Shown here: in pieces, positions 52,662 to 61,393 of the stretch
How the letters are laid out: every line of letters begins with the position of its first letter
How positions within the stretch are numbered: position 1 is the stretch's first letter
From: Aestuariivivens marinum
GTDB lineage: Bacteria; Bacteroidota; Bacteroidia; Flavobacteriales; Flavobacteriaceae
Length of the DNA: 64,000 nucleotides
Direction of reading: 5' to 3'
Assembly (NCBI RefSeq): GCF_022662175.1
Contig: NZ_JAKMCR010000006.1
Span: 57,516 to 121,515, forward strand
Program-made: the position numbers and the translations under genes
Notes under the pieces: model-generated
What the model was told of the DNA's origin: nothing
The model's database searches: none
The model's input: only the letters and a program-made list of their open reading frames with translations

Positions 52662-53939
52662 TTGAACATAGAACAACTACATCAGCTTTTTTTAGAATGC
52701 AACAAGGCTAATACCGATACACGAAATATGGTTAAAAATGATATGTTTTTTGCCTTAAAAGGAGAAAATTTTAATGGTAATACATACGCCGAACAAGCCT
52801 TAACACTTGGTGCCAAATATGCTATAATAGACGAACCGAAATTTGCAATAAACAACCAAACTATTATTGTAAATAATGTTCTTGAAACATTACAGGCACT
52901 AGCTTCCTATCACAGGATTTTTTTAAAATTGCCCATCATTGCCTTAACAGGAAGCAATGGCAAAACAACTACTAAAGAATTGATTAATGCCGTATTATCA
53001 CAAAAATACAATACAACTGCAACTATTGGGAATTTGAATAATCATATAGGCGTTCCCTTAACCTTGTTGTCAATGACTCAAGATACAGAAATAGGTATAG
53101 TTGAAATGGGGGCTAACCATCAAAAAGAAATCGAGTGTCTGTGTAACATTGCACAGCCTGATTATGGTTATATTACTAATTTTGGAAAAGCACATCTGGA
53201 AGGTTTTGGTGGTGTTGAAGGCGTTATAAAAGGAAAAAGCGAGCTATATGATTATCTAATTACCAATAGCAAGACCATTTTCGTTAACAGCAACGATTCC
53301 ATTCAAGTTGAAAAAACCCAACATGCTAACACTTATTCCTTTGGCAATTCACAACAAGATCTTACAATAAATTTTACAGGAGCCAATCCTCTTGTGAAAC
53401 TAAGCTATAATGGTTTAGAAATAAACAGTCAGCTTATTGGAGATTATAACTTTAATAATATTGCAGTTGCCATTGCCATAGGGCATTATTTTAAAGTTGA
53501 TGATAAGCGCATAAAATCGGCTATAGAAAACTACATACCCAATAACAATCGTTCACAAATCATTCAAAGAGGGAATCTAAAAATTATTTTGGATGCATAT
53601 AATGCAAACCCAACTAGTATGCACGCTGCCCTATTGAATTTAGAAAAGCAAACAGGAGAAAAAATAGCGATTTTGGGTGATATGTTTGAATTAGGGGATT
53701 ATGCAGTACAGGAACATCAAACCATTACCGATTTAGTAGCATTGCTGAATATAGACCAAACCTTTTTAGTTGGGGAAAACTTTTACAAATCAAAAACCAA
53801 TTCAAAAACAGTAAAGCCGTATAGTTCTTTTGATAATTTTAAAACCCATTTTAACATGAGCGAAATGAATAAAGCTACTATACTAATAAAAGGATCTCGC
53901 GGAATGGCTTTGGAACGGGTCTTAGATATTATTTATTAA
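52662..53939 (+). CDS. murF: UDP-N-acetylmuramoyl-tripeptide:D-alanyl-D-alanine ligase
   Basis: The 425-residue Mur ligase adds D-Ala-D-Ala to the UDP-MurNAc tripeptide, the last cytoplasmic step of the wall precursor. It has TDTRNMVKNDMFFALKGENF near the N-terminus, the P-loop TGSNGKTTT (96-104), GNLNNHIGVPLTLL and DAYNANPTSM. The start is taken as TTG at 52662, giving MNIEQLHQLFLEC as in homologues; a GTG at 52623 would add a hydrophobic leader unlikely for a cytoplasmic enzyme. It lies between gldJ and a convergent regulator gene. Confidence 0.92.
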   Translation: MNIEQLHQLFLECNKANTDTRNMVKNDMFFALKGENFNGNTYAEQALTLGAKYAIIDEPKFAINNQTIIVNNVLETLQALASYHRIFLKLPIIALTGSNGKTTTKELINAVLSQKYNTTATIGNLNNHIGVPLTLLSMTQDTEIGIVEMGANHQKEIECLCNIAQPDYGYITNFGKAHLEGFGGVEGVIKGKSELYDYLITNSKTIFVNSNDSIQVEKTQHANTYSFGNSQQDLTINFTGANPLVKLSYNGLEINSQLIGDYNFNNIAVAIAIGHYFKVDDKRIKSAIENYIPNNNRSQIIQRGNLKIILDAYNANPTSMHAALLNLEKQTGEKIAILGDMFELGDYAVQEHQTITDLVALLNIDQTFLVGENFYKSKTNSKTVKPYSSFDNFKTHFNMSEMNKATILIKGSRGMALERVLDIIY

Positions 53940-53943
53940 AATA

Positions 53944-53980
53944 AAAAGTGCCTATTTCATTTACATGAAAAGACACTTTT
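53944..53980. terminator. Hairpin terminator after murF
   Basis: Outer arms AAAAGTG (53944-53950) and CACTTTT (53974-53980), inner arms TTTCAT and ATGAAA. A- and T-rich ends on both sides suit the convergent murF and LuxR-type genes. Confidence 0.65.
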
Positions 53981-54070
53981 ATAAATTCTCCCAAAACTAA
54001 ATTAATAGCAAGGTAAATTTCCAACTTTTAAAAACACTTCACAATACTCAAATTGAGTATTTTTCTAGCT

Positions 54071-54841
54071 TTAAATCCAATGGGTATTTAATTTTAAGAG
54101 TCCAACTAGTTCCCCTGTAGAAGAAATATTTAGTTTTTTTAAAATATTTCGCCTATGTGTATCTACTGTATTAGAGCTTATATTCAATTTATTGGCTATA
54201 TCTTTACTACTATGGTTTAACACCAACAACCTAACAATATCACGTTCCCTATTACTAATGCCGTCAATTAATAGTTTTTGGGAAAAGTTATTGTAATAAA
54301 GAGTCTCATATTCATTATTAACGTTTAAAAACTTAGCAGATGCCGTAAATGGCAAGGTTAATTTCTCATGTAAAATAGTATAATGAGCCAATCCAATTAT
54401 AGGCTTCATGTTAGCATCAAATTCTAGAGGACTTGTGTTTTGTATAATGTTTACATATTCACCACTTCTATTCTTCAACCGATAGTTCCAAGTATAGTTC
54501 ATTCGTTGTCGATTTGCAATAGGAATCTCTGAAAGGGTAAACTCCATTAAGTCTTTAAGTACCTTCAACCACTTATCAATATCATCGGGGTGAATCCTAC
54601 TCCAAAAATACCGCATTCCCTTTTTTTGCATTTCATCAGCTTCAATACCCAAACATGCCTTTACATTCTTACTAACATATTCAAAGGTTAAATCCTGTGT
54701 ATTGGTTACACAAAAAAATGTAGAACTGTATGGCAAAAAGCAATCTAGTTCTATAATTTTTTTAATATGTTCATCTATTGAAGGATTACCATAAGATTCA
54801 AATATTGTTTTATATCTACCTTTTATATCTGTATGTTGCAT
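54071..54841 (-). CDS. PAS-domain LuxR-type transcriptional regulator
   Basis: The protein (about 256 residues) has a PAS-like sensor part (about 40-150 of the mature frame: SSTFFCVTNTQDLTFEYVSKN, FWSRIHPDDIDKW, YRLKNRSGEYVNI) and a C-terminal LuxR helix-turn-helix (ISNRERDIVRLLVLNHSSKD, then NISSNTVDTHRRNILKKL). It lacks a response-regulator phospho-acceptor domain. ATG at 54841 is chosen; in-frame ATGs at 54859 and 54865 would nearly abut a promoter-like TACATTG (54876-54882). The signal is unknown. Confidence 0.82.
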   Translation of the reverse strand: MQHTDIKGRYKTIFESYGNPSIDEHIKKIIELDCFLPYSSTFFCVTNTQDLTFEYVSKNVKACLGIEADEMQKKGMRYFWSRIHPDDIDKWLKVLKDLMEFTLSEIPIANRQRMNYTWNYRLKNRSGEYVNIIQNTSPLEFDANMKPIIGLAHYTILHEKLTLPFTASAKFLNVNNEYETLYYNNFSQKLLIDGISNRERDIVRLLVLNHSSKDIANKLNISSNTVDTHRRNILKKLNISSTGELVGLLKLNTHWI

Positions 54842-54994
54842 AGATTTAGTATAAAACATTACCATTTATAAATAGCAATGTAATATGAAATTAATACATA
54901 TTCTAACAAATAAAAAATAGGCCCCTTAAAAAGTAAATTTAGGACGTTTAACTGTTCTTATAAAAGATAACTCAGAAAATCATAAAAGAAAATG

Positions 54995-55069
54995 TGGGTC
55001 GTACTGGATTCGAACCAGTGACTTCTACCCTGTCAAGGTAACACTCTGAACCAACTGAGTTAACGACCC
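54995..55069 (-). tRNA. tRNA-Val (GAC anticodon)
   Basis: The minus strand folds as a 75-base tRNA: acceptor GGGTCGT/ACGACCC with discriminator A, D stem ACTC/GAGT, anticodon stem TTACC/GGTAG with loop TTGACAG (anticodon GAC), T stem ACTGG/CCAGT with loop TTCGAAT. CCA is not encoded. It is downstream of the second tRNA-Val. Confidence 0.95.
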
Positions 55070-55099
55070 ATTAATATTTTCAAAAAGTAAATATATAAA

Positions 55100-55125
55100 A
55101 AAAGCTTCCTTTTTTGGAAGCTTTT
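55100..55125 (-). terminator. Terminator between the two tRNA-Val genes
   Basis: Ten-base stem AAAAGCTTCC/GGAAGCTTTT with a T6 loop starts 2 bases after the tRNA-Val(TAC) end. On the minus strand it is followed by further T residues. Confidence 0.75.
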
Positions 55126-55126
55126 G

Positions 55127-55201
55127 TGGGCGCGAAGGGATTCGAACCCCTGACCCCTTGGGTGTAAACCAAGTGCTCTGAACCAACTGAGCTACGCGCC
55201 C
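55127..55201 (-). tRNA. tRNA-Val (TAC anticodon)
   Basis: The minus strand folds as a 75-base tRNA: acceptor GGGCGCG/CGCGCCC with discriminator A, anticodon stem CTTGG/CCAAG with loop TTTACAC (anticodon TAC), T loop TTCGAAT. CCA is not encoded. Confidence 0.95.
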
Positions 55202-55264
55202 TTTGCAATTGGACTGCAAATATAAAGCAGTTTTTCTATTGGCAAAACTTTTTTATTAAAAAAA

Positions 55265-56482
55265 TTAAATTATTTCTGCTACTACAAATGTACTCCCTCC
55301 AACAAAAATAAAATCGTTGGGAGAAGCATTTTTAAAAGCATTGTTATAAGCCTCACTCACTGAATTATAAGCCTCGCCCCTAATACCAAACTCACTTAAA
55401 GTCAATTTTAATTCTGTAGCATCCTTTCCTCTAGGAATATCTGGTTTACAAAAATAATAAGTCGCCTCTTTTGGCAATAAATCTGCAATAGAACTTATAT
55501 CTTTATCGCTAACAACCCCAAAAACAAGGTGTAACTTATTAAAGATTTCGTGTTGAAGTTGCCGCATGGTATAAGCCAACCCTTCTCTATTATGCCCGGT
55601 GTCGCAAACCACTTTTGGATTTTCACCCAAAACCTGCCAACGTCCTAATAAACCTGTATTTTTCACAACATGTAAAAGCCCACTTTTCAATTGGAGGTCT
55701 GTTATTATATACCCGATGTTTTTAAGAGTTGTTACAGCTTGTATCACAGTCTTTATGTTTTTAGACTGATATGGTCCTTTTAAGTCACTCGCTAAAACCT
55801 GATTAGGTTCCTGATCGGCAAATACGATATTAGAATTTGCCTTTCGAGCCAAATCTTCAAAAATAAGTTTGGTTTCCTTTTGGGTTTCACCAATCACTAC
55901 TGGCACGTTAGCTTTTATAATTCCTCCTTTTTCAAAAGCTATAACCTCTAAAGTATCTCCTAAAAATTGCGTGTGGTCCAATCCAATATTGGTAATAACA
56001 GAAAGTTCTGGCGTAATGATATTGGTAGAATCCCAGCGACCACCCATACCAACCTCAATAATGGCTATATCTACCTGCTGCTTGAAAAAATAATCGAAAG
56101 CCATACCAACAGTCATTTCAAAAAAAGATAATTGATTAGCTTTAAAAAAAGGTCTATTACGCTTTATAAAACCTGCAACAAACATTTTACTCACAGGTTT
56201 TCCGTTTATTTTAATACGCTCCCTAAAATCCTTTAAATGTGGAGAGGTATACAACCCTACTCTATAACCTGCTTCTTGCAAAACTGAAGCCAGCATATGA
56301 CTTGTAGAACCTTTACCATTAGTACCAGCTACATGAACCGATTTAAAATGGCGTTCTGGGAAATTTAAATATTCTGAAAATTTTAAAGTGTTTGACAGGT
56401 CTTTTCTGAAAGCCGTTTTACCCTGCCGCTGGTACATTGGGAGTTGTGAAAACATCCAATTGACAGTTTCTTGATAGGTCAT
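55265..56482 (-). CDS. folC: Dihydrofolate/folylpolyglutamate synthase
   Basis: The 405-residue Mur-ligase-like enzyme adds glutamate to dihydropteroate or folates. The P-loop GTNGKGST is at 53-60, followed by YTSPHLKDFRERI, VDIAIIEVGMGGRWDSTN and the C-terminal-domain segment VCDTGHNREGL. Length is normal. It starts 12 bases after tonB and is the last gene of the exbB-exbD-tonB-folC run. The tRNA-Val genes follow downstream. Confidence 0.94.
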   Translation of the reverse strand: MTYQETVNWMFSQLPMYQRQGKTAFRKDLSNTLKFSEYLNFPERHFKSVHVAGTNGKGSTSHMLASVLQEAGYRVGLYTSPHLKDFRERIKINGKPVSKMFVAGFIKRNRPFFKANQLSFFEMTVGMAFDYFFKQQVDIAIIEVGMGGRWDSTNIITPELSVITNIGLDHTQFLGDTLEVIAFEKGGIIKANVPVVIGETQKETKLIFEDLARKANSNIVFADQEPNQVLASDLKGPYQSKNIKTVIQAVTTLKNIGYIITDLQLKSGLLHVVKNTGLLGRWQVLGENPKVVCDTGHNREGLAYTMRQLQHEIFNKLHLVFGVVSDKDISSIADLLPKEATYYFCKPDIPRGKDATELKLTLSEFGIRGEAYNSVSEAYNNAFKNASPNDFIFVGGSTFVVAEII

Positions 56483-56494
56483 TTTGTAACAGTA

Positions 56495-57346
56495 CTACTG
56501 ACTTAATTTAAAATTCACACTAACAAACCCAATTTGTCTTGTAGGTGCCTTAGGATCTGAAGGCCATTTATGGGACATGGCAATTTCTTTTGCAGGCTTA
56601 AACAAGCATGGAGCAGTATTAGTTGTACCTTTTTGACCTGGTTCTGCTGAAATGACATTCCCATTTTGGTTCACTATAATTTTCACTATAACTAAACCAG
56701 ACTCATTACAGTCCTGCTTTAATGTTTTATAAGTTGCACGACCTCGACCGTTTAATCCATAGCCAACACCTCCACTGCCTATACCCTGACCACCAAAATA
56801 ACTTGGCGCATAAGGATCACCATCCAACTGGCCTTTATCGCCTGCTTTATTATCGTTACCTTCACTACCTGTTTCTGTGCCTTCCGATTTACTAACACCA
56901 CCTATTAAAGCATCCAGCTTGCGCTTTTTTTCTTCCTGTTCTCTTTTTTCCCTAGCGATACGTTCCGCTTCTGCTTTAGCTTTAGCTTCTGCAATTGCCT
57001 TAGCTCTGGCCTCTGCCTCTTTTTGTTTTTTTATTGCAATAGCTTCTTCGTTTTCTTGAGTAAGCACTTCTTCTTTTGTTACTGTTGAAGGAGAGGGTTG
57101 CGATTTTGTAACCTCCGGTTGCGGAGGCTCTGGTATGTTTTTGGGCTCAGATTTTACAGGAGCTTTGGGCTGAATGTTTCCCTGACCAAAATCAGTGTTT
57201 CCAAAATTCACAGCCACACCATATTCCTCTGGAGGATCCATGTACTTTGTACCAACCACAAATAACATAAGCAAAATAATAACAGTAATTAACGCTGTTA
57301 ATTTTGCTGAATCTCTTTCATGTTTGGTTTCGAAATACTTCATCAT
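56495..57346 (-). CDS. Energy transducer TonB
   Basis: The 283-residue protein has one N-terminal membrane anchor (about 15-38), a Pro-rich stretch (SEPKNIPEPPQPEV), an Ala/Lys/Glu-rich coiled coil (about 95-150, IAEAKAKAEAERIAREKREQ) and a C-terminal TonB-like domain (GLVIVKIIVNQNGNVISAEPG). It connects inner-membrane proton flow to outer-membrane receptors with ExbB and ExbD. The ATG at 57346 overlaps the exbD stop by 4 bases (ATGA); an adjacent ATG at 57343 is equally possible. Confidence 0.88.
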   Translation of the reverse strand: MMKYFETKHERDSAKLTALITVIILLMLFVVGTKYMDPPEEYGVAVNFGNTDFGQGNIQPKAPVKSEPKNIPEPPQPEVTKSQPSPSTVTKEEVLTQENEEAIAIKKQKEAEARAKAIAEAKAKAEAERIAREKREQEEKKRKLDALIGGVSKSEGTETGSEGNDNKAGDKGQLDGDPYAPSYFGGQGIGSGGVGYGLNGRGRATYKTLKQDCNESGLVIVKIIVNQNGNVISAEPGQKGTTNTAPCLFKPAKEIAMSHKWPSDPKAPTRQIGFVSVNFKLSQ

Positions 57347-57735
57347 TTAGGTTTTACTGCCAATATCACTTTAAATTTGTTTCTGTTGGCGATATCCATT
57401 ACTTTGACTACATTTTCAACAGGCACCGATTTCTCTGCTCGTAAAACAATAGTAGGTTTGTCCTGGTCTGAGAGTTTTGCTAGCAATTCATTTTCCAATA
57501 CGCTTTCACCTACCCTTTTTTGATCAATATAGTATGTTAAATCTTTTTTGATACTTACCGCTACCGAACGCTTATTCTCAGTCTTTCCACTAGCTTTGGG
57601 CAACAGAATATCTATAGCATTGGTAGTAACCAAGGTTGACGCAATCATAAAAAAGATGAGCAACAAGAATACAATATCCGTCATGGACGACATATTGAAT
57701 TCTGGTGTAACTTTATTTCTTCCTCTAAAATTCAT
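57343..57735 (-). CDS. Biopolymer transporter ExbD/TolR
   Basis: The 130-residue protein has a single N-terminal membrane helix (MTDIVFLLLIFFMIASTLV) with Asp20, the proton-path residue of the family, then a periplasmic domain (LVLRAEKSVP-like segment PTIVLRAEKSVPVENVV). It pairs with the ExbB-type gene one base upstream and with TonB downstream. ExbD or TolR cannot be fully separated by sequence, but the tonB gene favours ExbD. Confidence 0.92.
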   Translation of the reverse strand: MNFRGRNKVTPEFNMSSMTDIVFLLLIFFMIASTLVTTNAIDILLPKASGKTENKRSVAVSIKKDLTYYIDQKRVGESVLENELLAKLSDQDKPTIVLRAEKSVPVENVVKVMDIANRNKFKVILAVKPK

Positions 57736-57736
57736 A

Positions 57737-58435
57737 TTAAGCTGGCTCGTTTAAATGATCTAAGAACTCTAACGAATTGGCTTCCATTTGATACACGACT
57801 TTATCGGTTCTAACTACCAAATGGTTATAGGCAATATAAGCAACAATACCAACTATTAAACCAGCTACCGTAGTTGTCATTGCTGTGTAGAGTCCACCTG
57901 CCAAAACATCCATTTCTATGGTTCCACCAGCATTAGCCAATTCAAATATTGCTAAAATCATACCAATAACCGTACCAAGGAAACCTATCATAGGTGCAGC
58001 TCCAGAAATAGTTGCCAAAATACTTACGTTTTTTTCCAAACCATAAATTTCCAAACGCCCTGCATTTTCGATAGCTGTGTTAATATCGGCCAAGGGTTTA
58101 CCTATTCTAGAAATCCCTTTTCCTATCAATCGAGAAACAGGTGAATTTACCTGGGCACAGAGCACCTGGGCAGAATCTATTTTACCATTACTCACATAGT
58201 CTTTTATCTGGTTCATGAAATTGGCATCTACCTTTGAAGCTGCTTTAACGGCAAACAACCGTTCAAAATAAATATAGGTTGCCGCAATTAGCAATAGGAA
58301 CAAAACAGCAATTATAACTTGTCCTGCAACACCTCCGCTACTAATTAATTCAATGATTGATAATGTTTTTTCAACAGACTCAATATCTGTTAAAACCTCA
58401 CCTTCTTGGGGATTTTGTAATAATGTAATTAGCAT
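57737..58435 (-). CDS. MotA/TolQ/ExbB proton channel family protein
   Basis: The 232-residue inner-membrane protein has three helices (about 35-55, 130-160, 175-205) and the conserved SGAAPMIGFLGTVIGMILAI and AMTTTVAGLIVGIVAYI motifs of ExbB/TolQ. It forms the proton channel with the adjacent ExbD. It is the first gene of the exbB-exbD-tonB-folC series. Confidence 0.94.
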   Translation of the reverse strand: MLITLLQNPQEGEVLTDIESVEKTLSIIELISSGGVAGQVIIAVLFLLLIAATYIYFERLFAVKAASKVDANFMNQIKDYVSNGKIDSAQVLCAQVNSPVSRLIGKGISRIGKPLADINTAIENAGRLEIYGLEKNVSILATISGAAPMIGFLGTVIGMILAIFELANAGGTIEMDVLAGGLYTAMTTTVAGLIVGIVAYIAYNHLVVRTDKVVYQMEANSLEFLDHLNEPA

Positions 58436-58533
58436 AAATTAAAATTTTTATTGCAACTGTATAACGTATCTTTTTTTGCTAAAGTATAATAAAAAATAAA
58501 TTCCGTGATATTTAGATGTTAGATTCTTCTGAA

Positions 58534-58573
58534 AAAACAAAAGATTAGCCATAATCAACTAATCTTTTGTTTT
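58534..58573 (-). terminator. Terminator after nhaD
   Basis: Perfect 15-base stem (AAAACAAAAGATTAG/CTAATCTTTTGTTTT) with a 10-base loop, followed on the minus strand by T residues. It ends the gdh-nhaD transcript before exbB. Confidence 0.82.
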
Positions 58574-58590
58574 CAACTTATATCCTGTAA

Positions 58591-60018
58591 TTAAAATAAG
58601 GTTCTGGTAAACATAAACGCCGCTGCACCAACTAAGAAGCCCACCAAGGCTAACCATGCTATTTTCCTTAAATACCAGAAAAAATCAATCTTCTCCATAC
58701 CCATAGCCACTACACCTGCAGCAGAACCAATGATAAGCATACTCCCTCCTGTTCCAGCTGAGTAAGCTATAAAATGCCAAAGCTCATTGTCGATCGGTTC
58801 ATGGAACATCCCCAAACTGGCAGCTACTAACGGCACATTGTCTATTACTGCGGAACCAACACCTAATAACAATACCACAATATCTGAAACTCCCCCATGG
58901 TGTAATTCAGTACCTAACATTGGCATGGTATCCTCTAAAGTTCCTGCAAAATTGAATAATATTCCCAAAGACTCCAAAGCTGCCACTGCCATTAATATGC
59001 CTAAGAAAAATAAGATACTGGGCAATTCTATTTTAGACAGCGAATAATGTACAGGACTATGGTGGGCATGCGCATCACTTTCCTCTGCACCAAACTCTGT
59101 CATAGTAAATTTAGAGCTACTGTAAATTTCAGCAAAAACAGCTACCACACCCAACGATAACATCATCCCTACATATGGTGGCAAATGTGTTGTCATTTTA
59201 AATATGGGCACAAATACAATTGCTCCTAATCCTAAATACAGCATCGTGCTACTAAACTTAGACTTAGGCTTATCTTGAGTATCTTCCATATCCAAATCAC
59301 CTTTAAACGCAGGCAAAAAAGAAGCTATAAATGATGGCACTGCCATACACAAAAATGACGGCAGTAACAAATATCCTATTAAGTGACCAGTAGTTACTTT
59401 ATTACCAATCCATAACATGGTGGTTGTAACGTCTCCAATAGGAGACCAAGCACCTCCTGCATTTGCTGCAATAATAATTAGACCAGCATACCATAACCTT
59501 ACACTTCTATCCTTAACAATTTTTTGCAATATGGAAATTAATACTATTGTTGCTGTAAGATTATCTATTATAGCCGAAAGAATAAATGCCAATATGGAAA
59601 ATATCCATAATATTTTAGTCTTTTTCTTAGTCTTAATAAAATTCTTTATTGTAGAAAAACCATCAAAATAATCTATAATCTCCACAATGGTCATTGCACC
59701 TAGAAGGAACACCAAAATTTCAGCCGTTTTACCTAAGTGGTGCAACAGGGTTTCTTCCATAATGTGCATTTTACCTTTCTGAGATACATGCCCTTGTCCA
59801 TCTATTACATCTTCTAAAGGTAAGCTTCCAAAACTATCAAGTAAATCATGTTTCCCAGAATCGAACCACTGAGTAAAACTTTCTAATCCAAAAGCAATTA
59901 ACGCCCAACAAATGGCCATCATTATTAAGGCTGGAATCAGTTTATCAATTTTTATACTGTGTTCTAAGGTAATCGCTAGATACCCCATTGCGAATATTAA
60001 AATAATTGCTGTTTCCAT
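58591..60018 (-). CDS. nhaD: NhaD-type sodium:proton antiporter
   Basis: The 475-residue protein has about 12 membrane segments. NhaD features include the conserved membrane region ILAFILSAIIDNLTATIVLI, AANAGGAWSPIGDVTTTMLWI and GVGSAVIDNVPLVAASLGM, each with acidic/polar residues in helices as in Na+/H+ exchangers. It exports Na+ in exchange for protons, common in marine Flavobacteriia. It starts 10 bases after the dehydrogenase gene and is probably in the same transcript. Confidence 0.92.
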   Translation of the reverse strand: METAIILIFAMGYLAITLEHSIKIDKLIPALIMMAICWALIAFGLESFTQWFDSGKHDLLDSFGSLPLEDVIDGQGHVSQKGKMHIMEETLLHHLGKTAEILVFLLGAMTIVEIIDYFDGFSTIKNFIKTKKKTKILWIFSILAFILSAIIDNLTATIVLISILQKIVKDRSVRLWYAGLIIIAANAGGAWSPIGDVTTTMLWIGNKVTTGHLIGYLLLPSFLCMAVPSFIASFLPAFKGDLDMEDTQDKPKSKFSSTMLYLGLGAIVFVPIFKMTTHLPPYVGMMLSLGVVAVFAEIYSSSKFTMTEFGAEESDAHAHHSPVHYSLSKIELPSILFFLGILMAVAALESLGILFNFAGTLEDTMPMLGTELHHGGVSDIVVLLLGVGSAVIDNVPLVAASLGMFHEPIDNELWHFIAYSAGTGGSMLIIGSAAGVVAMGMEKIDFFWYLRKIAWLALVGFLVGAAAFMFTRTLF

Positions 60019-60028
60019 GTATCTTATA

Positions 60029-61255
60029 TTAAATTAATTGGTTTAATGCTATTTCAAAAGCTGTTTCACTAAGTCCCTGCTTAGATTTATTATTATGGTA
60101 TACTTTTTCCAATGCTTCTTTAATTGTATTTGAAGTATCATTGAATATGGCCTCATCGGTCATTTGCACACGACGCTCCATAAAGTAGGCAAAAACACGA
60201 GCCATTCCACAATTAGAAATAAAATCTGGTATTAAACTAACCCTATAATCCGTATGCTCCATAATTGGTCCGAAAAAAATCTCTTTGTCTGCAAATGGCA
60301 CATTTGCTCCACAGGATATAACTTCTAAGCCACTATCTATCATTTCATCTATTTGATGAATCGTAATTAAGCGAGAAGCTGCACAAGGTGCAAAAATTTC
60401 AGTTTTAATGGACCAAATCCTTTCATTTATTTCTTCAAACGGAATTAAATTATCACTAACTAAAGTATTACCCTTTTTTTCAAGAAACAAGTTCCTTATT
60501 TCTTTAAAAGTAAATCCATCTTCATTAATTAAGCCTCCAACAATATCTATAATACCTACCACTTTTGCTCCCATTTGAGATAAATAAAATGCTGCAGCGG
60601 CTCCAACATTTCCAAATCCTTGAATAATGGCACGTTTACCTTTTACCGAACCGCCATAAATATTATAATATTGCTTTAAAGCTTCGGCTACCCCAAAACC
60701 TGTAATCATATCGGCTACGGTATATTTTTTCAAAACATCAGGAGAATAAAGAGGATTTTCAATTACTTTTATGACCCCTTGGCGCAATTGTCCTATCCTA
60801 TTAATTTTATCGGCTTCTGTTGGCTTAAAATACCCATTAAAGACACCTTCTTGGGGGTGCCATACCCCACTCTCCTCTGTTATAGGTATAACCTCATAAG
60901 TTTCGTCTACATTTAAATCTCCACCTGTACCATAATAACTTTTTAACAATGGCGATACCACCGCATACCATCTTTCAAGCACTCCTTTTTTTCGGGGATC
61001 CTTTGGATTGAAATTTATACCGGATTTTGCTCCTCCAATTGGAGGTCCTGAAACAGTAAATTTAATCTCCATGGTTTTGGCAAGAGACAATACTTCATTA
61101 ATATCCAAGCCCTCACGCATTCGTGTCCCTCCTCCAGCAGCTCCACCCCGTAAAGAATTTATAACCACCCAACCTTCAGCTTCTGTTTCAGGGTCTTTCC
61201 AATTAAAAACAATTTCAGGGGCTTTATTTTCATACTTTTTTAGTAATTCTTTCAT
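60029..61255 (-). CDS. Glu/Leu/Phe/Val dehydrogenase family protein
   Basis: The 408-residue enzyme belongs to the amino-acid dehydrogenase family. The dimerisation-domain motif GGAAGGGTRMREG is at about 37-49, the catalytic Lys77 is in GPPIGGAKSGIN, and the Rossmann motif IIQGFGNVGAAAAFYL marks the nucleotide domain. It is shorter than classical glutamate dehydrogenase, so leucine or branched-chain substrates are possible. It precedes nhaD by 10 bases. Confidence 0.88.
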   Translation of the reverse strand: MKELLKKYENKAPEIVFNWKDPETEAEGWVVINSLRGGAAGGGTRMREGLDINEVLSLAKTMEIKFTVSGPPIGGAKSGINFNPKDPRKKGVLERWYAVVSPLLKSYYGTGGDLNVDETYEVIPITEESGVWHPQEGVFNGYFKPTEADKINRIGQLRQGVIKVIENPLYSPDVLKKYTVADMITGFGVAEALKQYYNIYGGSVKGKRAIIQGFGNVGAAAAFYLSQMGAKVVGIIDIVGGLINEDGFTFKEIRNLFLEKKGNTLVSDNLIPFEEINERIWSIKTEIFAPCAASRLITIHQIDEMIDSGLEVISCGANVPFADKEIFFGPIMEHTDYRVSLIPDFISNCGMARVFAYFMERRVQMTDEAIFNDTSNTIKEALEKVYHNNKSKQGLSETAFEIALNQLI

Positions 61256-61364
61256 GCTTAGTATTAATTAATATTTATCAGCTTTAATTTTCAAATCACG
61301 ATAGGTATTCTATGTGTAGCTAAAGCTGTGTCATACTAAAAAAGTTTTGAATTATTTAAGACAA

Positions 61365-61372
61365 CAAATATA
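61365..61372 (-). promoter_or_regulatory. -7 box of the dehydrogenase-nhaD promoter
   Basis: TATATTTG on the minus strand fits TAnnTTTG, 110 bases before the dehydrogenase ATG, so the leader would be about 100 bases. Confidence 0.4.
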
Positions 61373-61393
61373 GAAAACTAAAAATTTTAATAA

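Noticed and set aside
55025..55219. 64-residue open frame over the tRNA region
   Set aside because: It is read through the two tRNA-Val genes and the hairpin between them, giving the familiar false peptide of tRNA sequences.
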